Shown here in pieces: positions 22,457 through 31,940 of a DNA stretch of 64,000 bases. The stretch comes from Teratosphaeria epicoccoides. Its lineage: Eukaryota; Ascomycota; Dothideomycetes; Mycosphaerellales; Teratosphaeriaceae. Position numbers and translations under genes: made by a program. The notes beneath the pieces were generated by a model. That model saw only the letters and a program-made list of their open reading frames with translations. It was not told the DNA's origin and did not search any database. Within the stretch, counting starts at the first letter, position 1. Every line of letters begins with the position of its first letter. The DNA lies in assembly GCA_021401465.1 (NCBI GenBank), contig JADDMT010000006.1, positions 372,001 to 436,000 of the forward strand, written 5' to 3'.

Positions 22457-23063
22457 GTCGTATGTTGCCAATGAATGGACGCTTCACTTAGTACTCGTGC
22501 AAAGCCGCCGTAGCCAAGACTGACGGTGTGGTAGTCGCAAATGCGATGCGCAAATAATCATGTGTTTGCGAAGCGTGCAAGCCAGCCGTAGCGATGTAAA
22601 CACATCCCGCATAGGATCTTATCGCCATGTGATCCCCGCAATCCCCGTCATCCCCGCCATCCCCGCCAACCAATCGCTGCGCGCTTCTGCTCGGCTCTTG
22701 AATAGCACCCGATCCTCGGTGTCTCCCTCGTGCTTCTTCTTCCTTCATACGCTAATCGTGCATCCAGACGTCAAAGGATTGCGGCGTGCCTGACACATAC
22801 ACGCGTACCGTCAACCAGTCCTTGCCATGATGTCAACGTGCATGCCGTGTATTTATATATATACAGATATATATATATATATATATATAAATCCCAAAGT
22901 AACACCGCCATCAGGTCTCTCTTTTCCCTTCGTATACTGTTGACTCAATGCTCTACAAGGGCAACATATTGCAGTCTCCATTACCAGCAGACGCTGTGAG
23001 CACCACTGCTTATCACCAGGAATCTCGTGTCGAAGGACATCCTTCCCCGATCACCCAGGCACA
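22457..23063. promoter_or_regulatory. Divergent promoter, aurora kinase and FAD monooxygenase
   Basis: 607 bases between two divergent genes. It holds a short GCC/ATCCCC repeat near 22630-22665 and an AT-rich TATA microsatellite at 22851-22891, about 175 bases upstream of the monooxygenase ATG. Confidence 0.5.
22851..22891. repeat. TA dinucleotide microsatellite
   Basis: About 20 TA steps with two interruptions, in the promoter of the FAD monooxygenase. Length variation could affect its TATA function. Confidence 0.85.
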
Positions 23064-24356
23064 ATGACCCAATACGGTCCCAAGGTCCTTATCATAGGCG
23101 GAGGCATTGGCGGTTTAGCTCTCGCCAATGGTCTGAAACAGAAATCAATACCATTTCACGTCTTCGAGCGGGATGAGCATGACGACTACAGGGCCCAAGG
23201 CTACAGGATCCGTATTGCCGGTCAAGCAGACGATGCGCTCAAATATCTCCTTAGCGACGAGGGCTGGCGACAATTTGAACTAACATGCGGAGAGACGAGG
23301 CTCAGATCGATCCCAGAAATCGACGCACAGAGCGCTGAGGTCCGTCTGCCCCAGAGGCCCGACGGGAAGAAGCAGGAAGGTCCACCGCCTGCGAAACCTT
23401 ACACAGCAGACAGAACGATGCTGCGCGAAGTATTCTTGCGAGGTCTGGATGGAAAAGACATATCGTACGCCAAGAGATTCAAGTGCTACGATGTCCTCCC
23501 TTCAGGTGGCGTCAATGCACATTTTGAAGACGGCACCTCCGTGCGAGGCACCCTGCTCGTAGGTGCTGACGGCAAGAACTCCAACGTCCGGAAGCAGTAC
23601 CTACCCAATCACAAACCCATCGACACTCGCGGTCGCTGCATCTATGGCAAGACTCCTCTCACACCCAAAACTCTCGAGCTTCTCAGTCCCGAACTCCTGA
23701 ACGGCATGGGCGCAGTCAAAGACCGGTCGAGAGAAAATATAATCACCACGGTCGTCGAAGCCGTGACTTTCCCCAATCGCCAGCAGATGCAGAAAGAAGG
23801 CTTCAAGTGCCCAGACGACTACATCTACTGGGTCATGTCCACCCAGCCCGAAGCGCTGGGCATGCAGGCAAACGAAGAGCCACACCTTTCCAACGAGCGC
23901 GCGGAGCAAACGGCGCTCAGCCTTGCGGAGCAATGGCATCCTACAGTGAAACCGATGATCTCCCGTCAAGCACGTGGACAGACCCAGATCCTCCCTATCA
24001 ACGCCTTTGCCGCAGACCTGCCAACCTGGGAACCAAATCCGCATGTAACACTACTAGGCGACGCTGTCCACCTGATGGGTCCCACGGCAGGCAGCGGCGC
24101 CATCACTGCGCTGAGAGACTGTCATGCACTTGTTCAGCACTTGGTGCAAGCAGATTTGTCCACAGTCGACGGACGCGAGGACCACGTTGAGGCAGTGAAA
24201 TGCGCCATCGGGGCCTACGAGGCGGAGATGCGAGAATATGCATCGAGTGCAATTGGTCTGAGCTGGGAAGCTGGAAGGGCGATCTTCGGGCAAACGATGG
24301 GCGATGACAGGAATATTGGGGAGGTGATGATGGAGGTGAGGACGAGGAGGAAGTAA
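23064..24356 (+). CDS. FAD-dependent monooxygenase (PHBH-like)
   Basis: A complete 430-residue single-exon class A flavin monooxygenase. The three FAD/NADPH motifs are present: IIGGGIGGLALANGL at residues 9-23 (dinucleotide fold), LLVGADGKNSNVR near residue 168 (DG motif) and VTLLGDAVHLMGPTAGSG near 330 (GD motif). Such enzymes hydroxylate aromatic or polyketide-like substrates with NAD(P)H and O2. No secondary-metabolite backbone gene is adjacent, so the substrate is unknown. No signal peptide. The ATG at 23064 directly precedes the flavin fold. It is convergent with the chitinase gene only 76 bases away. Confidence 0.9.
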   Translation: MTQYGPKVLIIGGGIGGLALANGLKQKSIPFHVFERDEHDDYRAQGYRIRIAGQADDALKYLLSDEGWRQFELTCGETRLRSIPEIDAQSAEVRLPQRPDGKKQEGPPPAKPYTADRTMLREVFLRGLDGKDISYAKRFKCYDVLPSGGVNAHFEDGTSVRGTLLVGADGKNSNVRKQYLPNHKPIDTRGRCIYGKTPLTPKTLELLSPELLNGMGAVKDRSRENIITTVVEAVTFPNRQQMQKEGFKCPDDYIYWVMSTQPEALGMQANEEPHLSNERAEQTALSLAEQWHPTVKPMISRQARGQTQILPINAFAADLPTWEPNPHVTLLGDAVHLMGPTAGSGAITALRDCHALVQHLVQADLSTVDGREDHVEAVKCAIGAYEAEMREYASSAIGLSWEAGRAIFGQTMGDDRNIGEVMMEVRTRRK

Positions 24357-24432
24357 GGCGACTTGGTCAACGGCACATGTGTGTTCGATAGATAGATTTG
24401 AGTACGGATACGACCACAGATTTCCAACCCAT

Positions 24433-25662
24433 TTACGACAACCCCAGGATCGACTCTGCCGCATCCAAGTTCCCATCCGTGATATTCAGCGCTCTCACCG
24501 CCGCCAGATAATCCGCTCCCATTCCCACCAACGAATCGGTAAGCGCCTGGAACGGCGCCGGCGGGTTGGGCAAAGGCTCCGTCGTCACGTTCGCCACCGG
24601 CAGCTCCGTCTGCTCGAACACCGCGCACCCACTCATACGGGTACGCAAACCCATCCGTGCCGCCGGCATCCCAGTACTCCCACCCCACGGCACACCCAAA
24701 CGCAGTCCCATAATTCCCCCTCAACTGCAAAATGACAGATTTCAGCGCGTCAATACCGACGAAACCCGACCCTCCGTCGTTAGAATTGTCGAGCACGCCC
24801 AGAACCACTCGATCCGGGCTCCAGCCTCCCAGCGCGAGGATCGCGTCGTAGAAAATCTGGTTGCTGGCGTCGCCCCAGCCGTTGTAGAACTGCGCGTTGT
24901 ACCAGTCTACGAGCTTCCCGTTCGGGCGCGCGGCGTCGGTCGCGGCGTGGTCGAGAGTCGCGTAGTCGAAGCCGGAGAGCCCGGGGCCGTCGGGCAGCAT
25001 GGCGGAGGCTACGGGCGCCATGGTGAGGAGGAAGGAGGGGCCGAAGTCGGAGGCGAGGCGGCGGAGCAGGGCGAGGGCGCAGGTGAGGGAGATGGATTCT
25101 TCGATGTCGAGGTCGAGGCCGTCGAGGGCGTGGTAGCGGATGGTGTTGAGGAGGGGGGTGTAGTAGGTTTCGTTCTGGGGTGGGTCAAGCGGGTGATGGG
25201 CTGCGTTGTGTTTGTGCTGGTTGTGGGGAGGGGTGGGAGGCTTACGATGGGAGCAGTGGCGTCTGAGCTGCACAGTTTGGTGTAGGTGCCCTGAGCGGCT
25301 CCGCCCATCATCATGAGGACTTTGATGCCGCCGTGTTGCAGCTGCTTTACTTCGGACCAGACTTGGTCCCAGTAGGAGGAGTTGGGGTTGTTGTCGTTCA
25401 AGGTGATGTCGAGAGGGTCGTCATTGATGTGTAGGGCTGCCAGGTTGACGTGCGTGATGCCGGTGTTTTCGGTCAGGAGCGGGAGCAGTGAGAGCGGGTT
25501 GCCGTTGACATCGTGGAAGGTCTGGACATAGTTGACGAGGCGGGGAGCATCGTACGGGTCGGCGGTGACTCGCCGGTCGATGGCTCCTGGTGTTGTTGGG
25601 AGTGCTAGGGCGTGTGTGACGAGTGAGGCGAGGGCGCCGAGCAAAGGGGGAGGGGATAACAT
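24433..25662 (-). CDS. GH18 chitinase-like protein with a 3' frameshift
   Basis: Exon 1 (25662-25246) starts with a signal peptide (MLSPPPLLGALASLVTHALA). A 71-bp GT-AG intron follows, and exon 2 starts at 25174 with NETYYTPLLNTIRYHALDG. The GH18 active-site motif DGLDLDIEE is intact with the catalytic glutamate. The frame is good to GWEYWDAGGTDGFAYPYEWV, then the likely homologous continuation (FEQTELPVANVTTEPLPNPP, ending AAESILGLS) lies in another frame after about 24622. A shift of one base is needed; the only GT-AG alternatives are 24-29 bases long, too short for an intron. The tail beyond the shift is outside the catalytic core, so activity may survive. The unshifted frame runs on to 24215 in non-homologous-looking sequence. 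Confidence 0.75.
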
Positions 25663-26100
25663 TGCGGAAGCGAGAATGATGTGGTGAACCCCCTACCTAC
25701 CTCCTACATGTATGTACCTTTGCATTGTTCGGGGTGCCAGATATCTTATACGCTACTATCACCGACAGGATCTGCCATTCACACCAGCCTCAGCTTGACA
25801 TAGTCTCCGCCACTACCGAGCTGCCATTGTAGATCCATGACCCGAACAAGAATACAAGATCAGTGTAGCGGTGTTCAAGGTTTTCCCGGCTATCAAGCTC
25901 GAAGCTTGCTGTGGTGGAGGAATCCCTGGTATTGGTCCTATTGGAGCGTTCATGGGGCGTAGGATCAGGGTCTTAGTCAGCAATCGATAAGAAAATCCCG
26001 GCGCCTGTCAATTTTCGATTAATGAACCGATGACAACCTTCAACTTCCTCCCCTCCCCCTCCCCCTCCCCCTCCACCTCTCCCACCCCACCGCCGTCACG
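25663..26100. promoter_or_regulatory. Divergent promoter, chitinase and NOG1
   Basis: 438 bases. A pyrimidine tract of CCCTCC repeats (about 26041-26087) lies immediately upstream of the NOG1 ATG, typical of highly expressed fungal genes. Confidence 0.5.
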
Positions 26101-28071
26101 ATGAAGACTACATGGAAGGAGATTGCGCCGGTGCCGACGTCGCAGGAGTTCCTCGACATCGTGCTGACCCGCACCCAGCGCCGTCTCCCCACCCAAATCC
26201 GCGCGGGCTTCAAAATCTCCCGTATCCGCGCCTTCTACATGCGCAAGGTCAAATTCACCGCCCTGACCTTTTCCGAAAAGCTGTCCGCCATCCTCGACGG
26301 TTTCCCGCGACTCGCGGACATCCACCCGTTTCACAAGGATCTGCTCAACACGCTGTATGATGCGGACCACTTCCGCATCGCGCTGGGACAGCTCAATACG
26401 GCCAAAGGCTTGATCGAGACGGTCTCGAGAGATTACATTAGGTTGCTGAAGTATGGACAGTCGCTGTTCCAGTGCAAGCAGCTCAAGCGCGCCGCGTTGG
26501 GTCGCATGGCCACGATTTGCAAGAGGCTGAAGGATCCGTTGGTGTATTTGGAGCAGGTCCGGCAGCATTTGGGCCGTCTGCCGTCGATTGATCCCAACAC
26601 GCGCACGTTGCTGATCTGCGGATACCCCAATGTCGGCAAGTCTTCCTTCTTGAAGAATATCTCCCGAGCCGACGTCGATGTGCAGCCGTATGCCTTCACC
26701 ACGAAGTCGCTTTTTGTGGGCCACTTCGACTACAAGATGCTGCGTTTTCAAGCCATCGATACGCCTGGTGTCCTGGACCATCCGCTCGAGGAGATGAACA
26801 CGATCGAAATGCAGAGTATTACCGCGATCGCGCACTTGCGAAGCGCAATCTTGTACTTCATGGATCTCAGTGAACAGTGCGGATACAGTGTGCAGGCGCA
26901 GATGCAGCTGTTCGAGAGCATCAAGCCACTCTTCGCCAACAAGCTCGTGTTTGTGGTGATCAACAAGATCGATGTCACAAGGCCGGAAGACTTGGATGCA
27001 GACACCCAGGCAAAATTGCAAGAGCTGCTGAAGAGTGGAAACGTGGAGCTATTGCAGCTTTCTTGCACAACTGCAGAAGGGTTGATGAACGTACGAAATG
27101 CTGTGTGCGACAGGCTGTTAGCTGAGCGCAACGCGCAGAAGCTGAAGGCGGGCACAAATGCATCCGGCGAAGTCACAGGCCGCTTGGGCGACGTCCTCCG
27201 AAGAATACATGTTGCGCAGCCCATTGGTGGTATCGTTCGCGAGCCTTACATCCCAGAAGCAGCTCTCAACAAGATGAAGTTCGAAAAGGACGATCCAAAC
27301 CGGCCGAAGCTGATGCGCGACATTGAGGAGGAAAATGGAGGTGCGGGTGTCTTCAACATCAACTTGCACGACAACTACCTGTTAGAGAATGACGACTGGA
27401 AGAACGACAAGATTCCCGAGACATTCGACGGCAAGAACGTGTACGATTTCATTGACCCTGAAATCGAGTCGAAGCTTGCAGCACTTGAGCAAGAGGAGGA
27501 GAAGCTTGATGCGGAAGGCTATTACGATGAGGAAGAGGAACTTGACGATGCTGAGGCAGAAGACATCAAATACAAGGCAGAGCTCATCAGGGAGAAGAGA
27601 CTACTCATTCGAAATGAGAACAAGATGCGCAAATCACTCAAGAACCGCGCACTTATTCCCCGCCCAAAGAAGGCTGTCTCGCTCGGGAAGATGGAGAAAG
27701 GTTTGGAGAGTGCTGGGTACGACATCTCCGCTCTTGCTGCACGCGCGCGATCAATTTCGCGCCCATCGCGCGGTCGATCACGAGCCGCCACCGAGGAAGG
27801 CGACTCCATGGACGTTGACGAGACTCCAAAGGACAGGTTGCGGAGATCCATCTCTGTGGCCAGGCAAAAAAGTCAGAGCTTGCACAACAGGCGCGAGGAT
27901 GGTGTCACGGACGAGACGGCACGGACGAAGGCCGAGAGGTTGGCGAAGTTGGGTCAGAAGAAGATGAACAGGATGGCAAGACAGGGCGAGGCAGATAGGC
28001 ATACGACCGCTGCGATACCGAAGTGGCTGGTGGCTGGGAAGCGTGGTATGGGGTCTACGAGGAGCAGATAA
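26101..28071 (+). CDS. NOG1: Nucleolar GTP-binding protein NOG1
   Basis: A 656-residue single-exon Obg-family GTPase needed for late nucleolar maturation of the 60S ribosomal subunit. The NOG1 N-terminal helical domain (MKTTWKEIAPVPTSQEFLD, then RTQRRLPTQIRAGF) is followed by the G domain: CGYPNVGKSSFLKNIS near residue 178 (G1), AIDTPGVLDHPLEE (G3) and VVINKIDV (G4). The C-terminus is acidic, then basic with Arg/Ser runs, as in other NOG1 proteins. Length matches the family (about 650). The start at 26101 is the first ATG after a pyrimidine-rich leader. Confidence 0.96.
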   Translation: MKTTWKEIAPVPTSQEFLDIVLTRTQRRLPTQIRAGFKISRIRAFYMRKVKFTALTFSEKLSAILDGFPRLADIHPFHKDLLNTLYDADHFRIALGQLNTAKGLIETVSRDYIRLLKYGQSLFQCKQLKRAALGRMATICKRLKDPLVYLEQVRQHLGRLPSIDPNTRTLLICGYPNVGKSSFLKNISRADVDVQPYAFTTKSLFVGHFDYKMLRFQAIDTPGVLDHPLEEMNTIEMQSITAIAHLRSAILYFMDLSEQCGYSVQAQMQLFESIKPLFANKLVFVVINKIDVTRPEDLDADTQAKLQELLKSGNVELLQLSCTTAEGLMNVRNAVCDRLLAERNAQKLKAGTNASGEVTGRLGDVLRRIHVAQPIGGIVREPYIPEAALNKMKFEKDDPNRPKLMRDIEEENGGAGVFNINLHDNYLLENDDWKNDKIPETFDGKNVYDFIDPEIESKLAALEQEEEKLDAEGYYDEEEELDDAEAEDIKYKAELIREKRLLIRNENKMRKSLKNRALIPRPKKAVSLGKMEKGLESAGYDISALAARARSISRPSRGRSRAATEEGDSMDVDETPKDRLRRSISVARQKSQSLHNRREDGVTDETARTKAERLAKLGQKKMNRMARQGEADRHTTAAIPKWLVAGKRGMGSTRSR

Positions 28072-28570
28072 AAGGTCTGACCTGGGTAGGATGCAGCGAT
28101 GGTATCTATTGCTTGTTATGTATGGGAGCATGGCGTCTGGTGTCTGTCGTTGTGGCTGAACGACGACATCTTATGCCTGGTGAGTCTGTCGGAAGCCGCA
28201 AAAGAATGGCTCAATGGCTTTCGAAGCTGTCCAGATGTCGATGGGAACCGCTGGCCTTCCTTCGCTATGTACGCCCCTGGTCGGCTGTCGGATGTGCGGC
28301 TGCTTGGGAGCGGAAAGTGCTTACGCGGAACGCGGGATCAAGTTGACGACGACATGCGATGTAACTGAGTCCTTCGTCGCAAGTTGCCGTGAATTGTCCA
28401 AAGCGACTTATCAACCGCAACAGATATTTCTGTTTCTCCGTCCCAACCCGAACAGAGGCATCAGATCTCCAGGACAACAGACCCACTGCTACGGCCCAGC
28501 AATCGCCACCATTACTCCACCCTCTTCACCACACAGATCAGAGCCTCCAATACATTAGTCGCCCCAATGC
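28072..28570. other. Intergenic between convergent genes
   Basis: 499 bases 3' of NOG1 and of the small secreted protein gene. An 89-codon plus-strand frame at 28099-28368 has no recognisable feature and is not called. Confidence 0.4.
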
Positions 28571-28867
28571 TCAATAATTCCAGCAGTAACCCGACAGACA
28601 GCCGGGCTGTTCCCTGCACTTGTTCCACCAGTCCCCGCCCTCCAGGTTGCCATCAGGGCTGTAACACCAATTGTTCGACATCCACCTCTTCGGCGAGTGG
28701 TATCCGTTGCAAACTGTCGTCGTCCCGGTATCGTTCGCTTTGCCGTCCGCGACCCAGCCTTTCTTTGTTTCTCGAATGCCGTCGAAGCATTGACAGTGCG
28801 TGAAATGCCTGCCGTTGGCGGGGGCTAGGTGCACGAACAGGAGGGTTAGGGGGATGAGGAGATGCAT
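28571..28867 (-). CDS. Small cysteine-rich secreted protein
   Basis: A single-exon 98-residue protein beginning with a signal peptide (MHLLIPLTLLFVHLAPANG). The mature part of about 79 residues carries seven cysteines in the order CQC, C, C, CREQPGC, C and is rich in Trp, Asn and Gly. Family unknown. Size, secretion and cysteine density are those of apoplastic effectors or antimicrobial peptides, but that role is inference. The odd cysteine number leaves one residue unpaired or available for dimerisation. The frame ends in NY then TAA at 28571. It is not similar to the 46-54 kb family nor to the 30.2-30.6 kb gene. Confidence 0.65.
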   Translation of the reverse strand: MHLLIPLTLLFVHLAPANGRHFTHCQCFDGIRETKKGWVADGKANDTGTTTVCNGYHSPKRWMSNNWCYSPDGNLEGGDWWNKCREQPGCLSGYCWNY

Positions 28868-30178
28868 CTTTAACGTCAGGTGATGGGGTTGAGGGTGTTG
28901 TTGTTTGCAAGTTTTGGGGTCGGTGCGGTGGGAGATTGGTGGTAGGAATTCTCAGTGCGATGCAGCTTGTTATTTATTTTTTTCGCGGTGTCTTGCATTC
29001 TCGAGGGTTCCACACGAGGGCTGGCTCAGGCCTGCAGGCGGCGGAGTGGGCTGGAAACGAGACGGTAAGATTTCTCTAGAACATGTCTGTGTTCTAGCTT
29101 ATCGGCTGTGTTTTAATACGATGGCTTCACCGCTGATAAGACTACGTCGTAGTGCGTTCGTACTCTGGATCGGTCGGGGATGCGACATCGTAGGGACTAG
29201 TGCAAGGACTGTTTAGGAGGTGAGAACATCGCGAATTGGCGTAGTGATTAGCGACGTCGTCGTTCGAAACACGACCACATTACACTGAGAAGGTGCCTGG
29301 ATTCGATCTTGTCCTGCGATGTTCACGATGTGGGTCCCTGGGTCTCACCGATCGATCCTAGACAGTGCGCTTCCCGTAAGTGTGGCAAGGTATTATCGTG
29401 ATCGCTATTGCTCAGGCTCGCAATACGACCTCGGGTTGTTATCTCTCGGAGTGGTGTTGAGACTGCTTCGATCGCCATTCTTTGCGCATCGATTAGTCTG
29501 CGTAGGCCTTCAGGAATGCAGAGATCATGGAGCGTAAGGTACTATCGGAAGCGAGGATGGTCAGGTGGGAGGGCAGGCAGAGGGAAGGAGAGGAGTGGTG
29601 CGTAAGTAGATTGCTGTTGCGAGGGGGAGGGGGATGGCGGGGATGCGGAGGATGGTTGATACGAAGTCCATGAGTCTCATGAGAATGGGGAGTGTGTCAC
29701 GTCTGATGTGTATCTTCGGCGTCGTCGGCACTGCCAATAGTACCGAGAGGCGGGAGTACCGGCTCGATCTCAGCGGGTAATTATGCTCCTCAGTGACCCA
29801 GAAATCTCAAGAGACATGAATGTCGACCGCCTGATTTGCCATAGGCGTTGACAAGGCGGACTGTGTAAGATGAAACAACTTCGTTCGCGTGTGACCAAAG
29901 GCAAGGCGCCGGCCGAGACGCCGCCGTCTCTCGGACTCCGACATATTCGTCTAAATGGTCTTGCCACGTCCGGTGACATACCTAGCGTAGTTGCCACTTG
30001 TGGTAAAAGAATGCAATATGTTGCAAGTTCGACGGACCAAGATCAGCTGGAGGTCTAGGTCTGAGATGTCTCCTGAACCCGTGAGAAGCGTGCTTGTCAA
30101 AGGGTTCACTTCCTCTCAGCTTGAACGACAACCTGTAGTCCTGAATCCCGCCAGAGCCACGACCATGTTCTCCCATTG
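28868..30178. other. 1.3-kb gap without a gene
   Basis: No coding signature, intron pattern or repeat was recognised. The part just before 28970 is the promoter of the small secreted protein gene. Confidence 0.4.
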
Positions 30179-30609
30179 TTATACACAGAAAGGGTCCACG
30201 ACGCCTTCCCGGCACTTCGTTCCCTGGTAGGGCCCACAATTGGCCTCGCCGTAAGCGGCGGGGGCAAGAGTGCAGCGGTCGCCAGTCTTGCGGCAAACCA
30301 GATCCTGCAGAGACAACGTCGTCAGAATCTCAGATGGAGCTTGAGGGAGCAAAGCCAAGGGGATTGCTACTGACCCCTTCACCACATCGCTGGCTTTCTC
30401 CCACTGCTGGATGGCTGGGAAAACACATGCCGCGGCCGCTGGCGAGTGCGGTCTGGCAGTACTTTTGTGGGGGCGGAGCGTCAGTAGGGCCGGGTGGAAA
30501 CGGTCAGGTGGGCATGAAGGCGTACATAAAATTGTTCTGTTATGTTTACGGCGATGGCGACCGGGGTGAGCAGGGCGAGGATGGCTGTGAATGAGATAAG
30601 AGGGTTCAT
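30179..30609 (-). CDS. Eight-cysteine small secreted protein, three exons
   Basis: Three short exons join in phase 0: 30609-30526 (signal peptide MNPLISFTAILALLTPVAIA and NITEQFY), 30461-30375 (YCQTALASGRGMCFPSHP, then RCGEG) and 30304-30179 (DLVCRKTGDRC, NCGPYQGTKC, DPFCV and a stop). The introns are 64 and 70 bp with GTACGC/AAG and GTCAGT/CAG ends. The 98-residue product has eight cysteines, all after the signal peptide, three in exon 2 and five in exon 3. An even number and the small size fit a disulphide-stabilised secreted effector or toxin-like peptide; family not recognised. No single exon exceeds 43 codons. Confidence 0.6.
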
Positions 30610-31462
30610 TTTGGGAGTACTGGTGCAGTAGCAGGGGAGATTGTGGGAGTGTGTCCAGCAGATAGCGATCTATGAACAACAAGATGGTGGGTGCGGATTT
30701 GTTTGAATACGTAGTGATGTGCGGTCGCGTGGCCTGCACCAGATCCCCTGTTGCTGACTCCGAGACATTGCTGTCTCTCGGGTTCAGATAGCCTCGTCTG
30801 GGCAGTGAATTCAGTGGACAGGCCTTACTAGATCGATCCTTCTATTAATCCAGCGGTTCCGGTTTGAAACTGATGCCAAGATCCAAACAGTTCTGTATTG
30901 AAGCAATAATAAGCAAAGGAATGGCGACGGTGGTGCAAGAATAAAAGAATATCCCGGGGCTGCAGTGCCGTGTAGAGGGGAATGGAGGATCTGGACGAGA
31001 TCACAAGATTGAGTCGCCTGTCAGTTGTGCTTGGCGTAGAAAGTAGTACTGTAATATATTCCCTCCCAAATCAGCCATCCGACGCCTTCCACAGCATAGC
31101 CACAGACGCTCCGGCTCAGAGACCGGGCTACCAGACGCAGTGGAGTCGGCGATGGGGCAGTGCAAAGTGAAAGTCTCTTCTCCATGGGGACCGGGATCAC
31201 AGGCTCGAAAGCCTCGTAGACAGCGTACTGGAGCAGCTTGGCCTTGCATACCAGCCCTTTTGTCTCTTGTCGGAGAACCAATGCCGCATAGAAAAGGATG
31301 AAGACAAGACGGAAATTTCCGCCCTGATGACCGCTACCTTAGTAAATGCGGTCATTGCAATCAACTTCCTTTGAGAACATATTGCATCCGATCCGAATCC
31401 ACCTGAAGGAGTCACATTCGGCGCGACATCAATTCAAGCTCCTACCACTGCTCCCAAGGAAA
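30610..31462. other. Upstream flank of the rhodanese gene, with a possible minus-strand exon
   Basis: 853 bases. A minus-strand frame at 31327-31021 reads like protein (RLVFILFYAALVLRQETKG to GIYYSTTFYAKHN then stop) and is preceded by a branch-point-like TTTACTAAG and CATCAG acceptor, but I find no credible first exon, so it is not called as a gene. Confidence 0.25.
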
Positions 31463-31940
31463 ATGTCCACCCACACCATCGCCACCCTCCCCCGCCTCTC
31501 CCGCTCGGACCTCGCCTCCCTGCTCCGCACCAGCAAGCCTGGCGTCGCCATCATCGACGTCCGCGACAGCGACTTCGTCGGCGGCCACATCCGCGGATGC
31601 CAGAACGTCCCTGTGCACACGCACGACTACCGGATGCCGGAGCTCGTGAGAAACTTGCGGGATCAGGAGGTCGTGGTGTTTCATTGCGCGCTGTCGCAGC
31701 AGCGCGGGCCGGCGTCCGCGTTGAGGTATCTGAGGGAGAGGGAGAGGCTGGCTGGGGATCGGGAGGGGCAAAGGGTGTATGTGTTGGAGGGCGGGTTTGT
31801 GAAGTGGCAGGAATTGTGAGCCTGGACCCTTTTCCGTCTGTTTTGGTCGATGAGAGTTGACGGGAACTGACTTTGACGATAGGTATGGCGAGGATCCTGA
31901 GCTCACGGAAGGGTATGTCAAGGACCTATGGTGTGGCTGA
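31463..31940 (+). CDS. Rhodanese-domain phosphatase (Cdc25/arsenate reductase-like)
   Basis: Two exons, 31463-31815 and 31883-31940, with a 67-bp intron give 136 residues. One rhodanese domain: IIDVRDSDFVGGHIRG at residues 30-45 and the active-site loop HCALSQQRGP, a CX5R motif of the Ibp1/Acr2/Cdc25-like class (tyrosine phosphatase or arsenate reductase). The C-terminal part VYVLEGGFVKWQELYG crosses the splice junction and ends DLWCG. Single-domain size fits Ibp1/Ych1. The start at 31463 directly precedes the domain; an upstream in-frame ATG at 31346 adds residues without family support. Substrate unknown. Confidence 0.88.

Noticed and set aside
29235..29310. tRNA-like A-box (TGGCGTAGTGATTAGC) and B-box-like GGATTCGATC
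   Set aside because: The T-stem and acceptor stem do not pair when folded by hand, so no tRNA is called.
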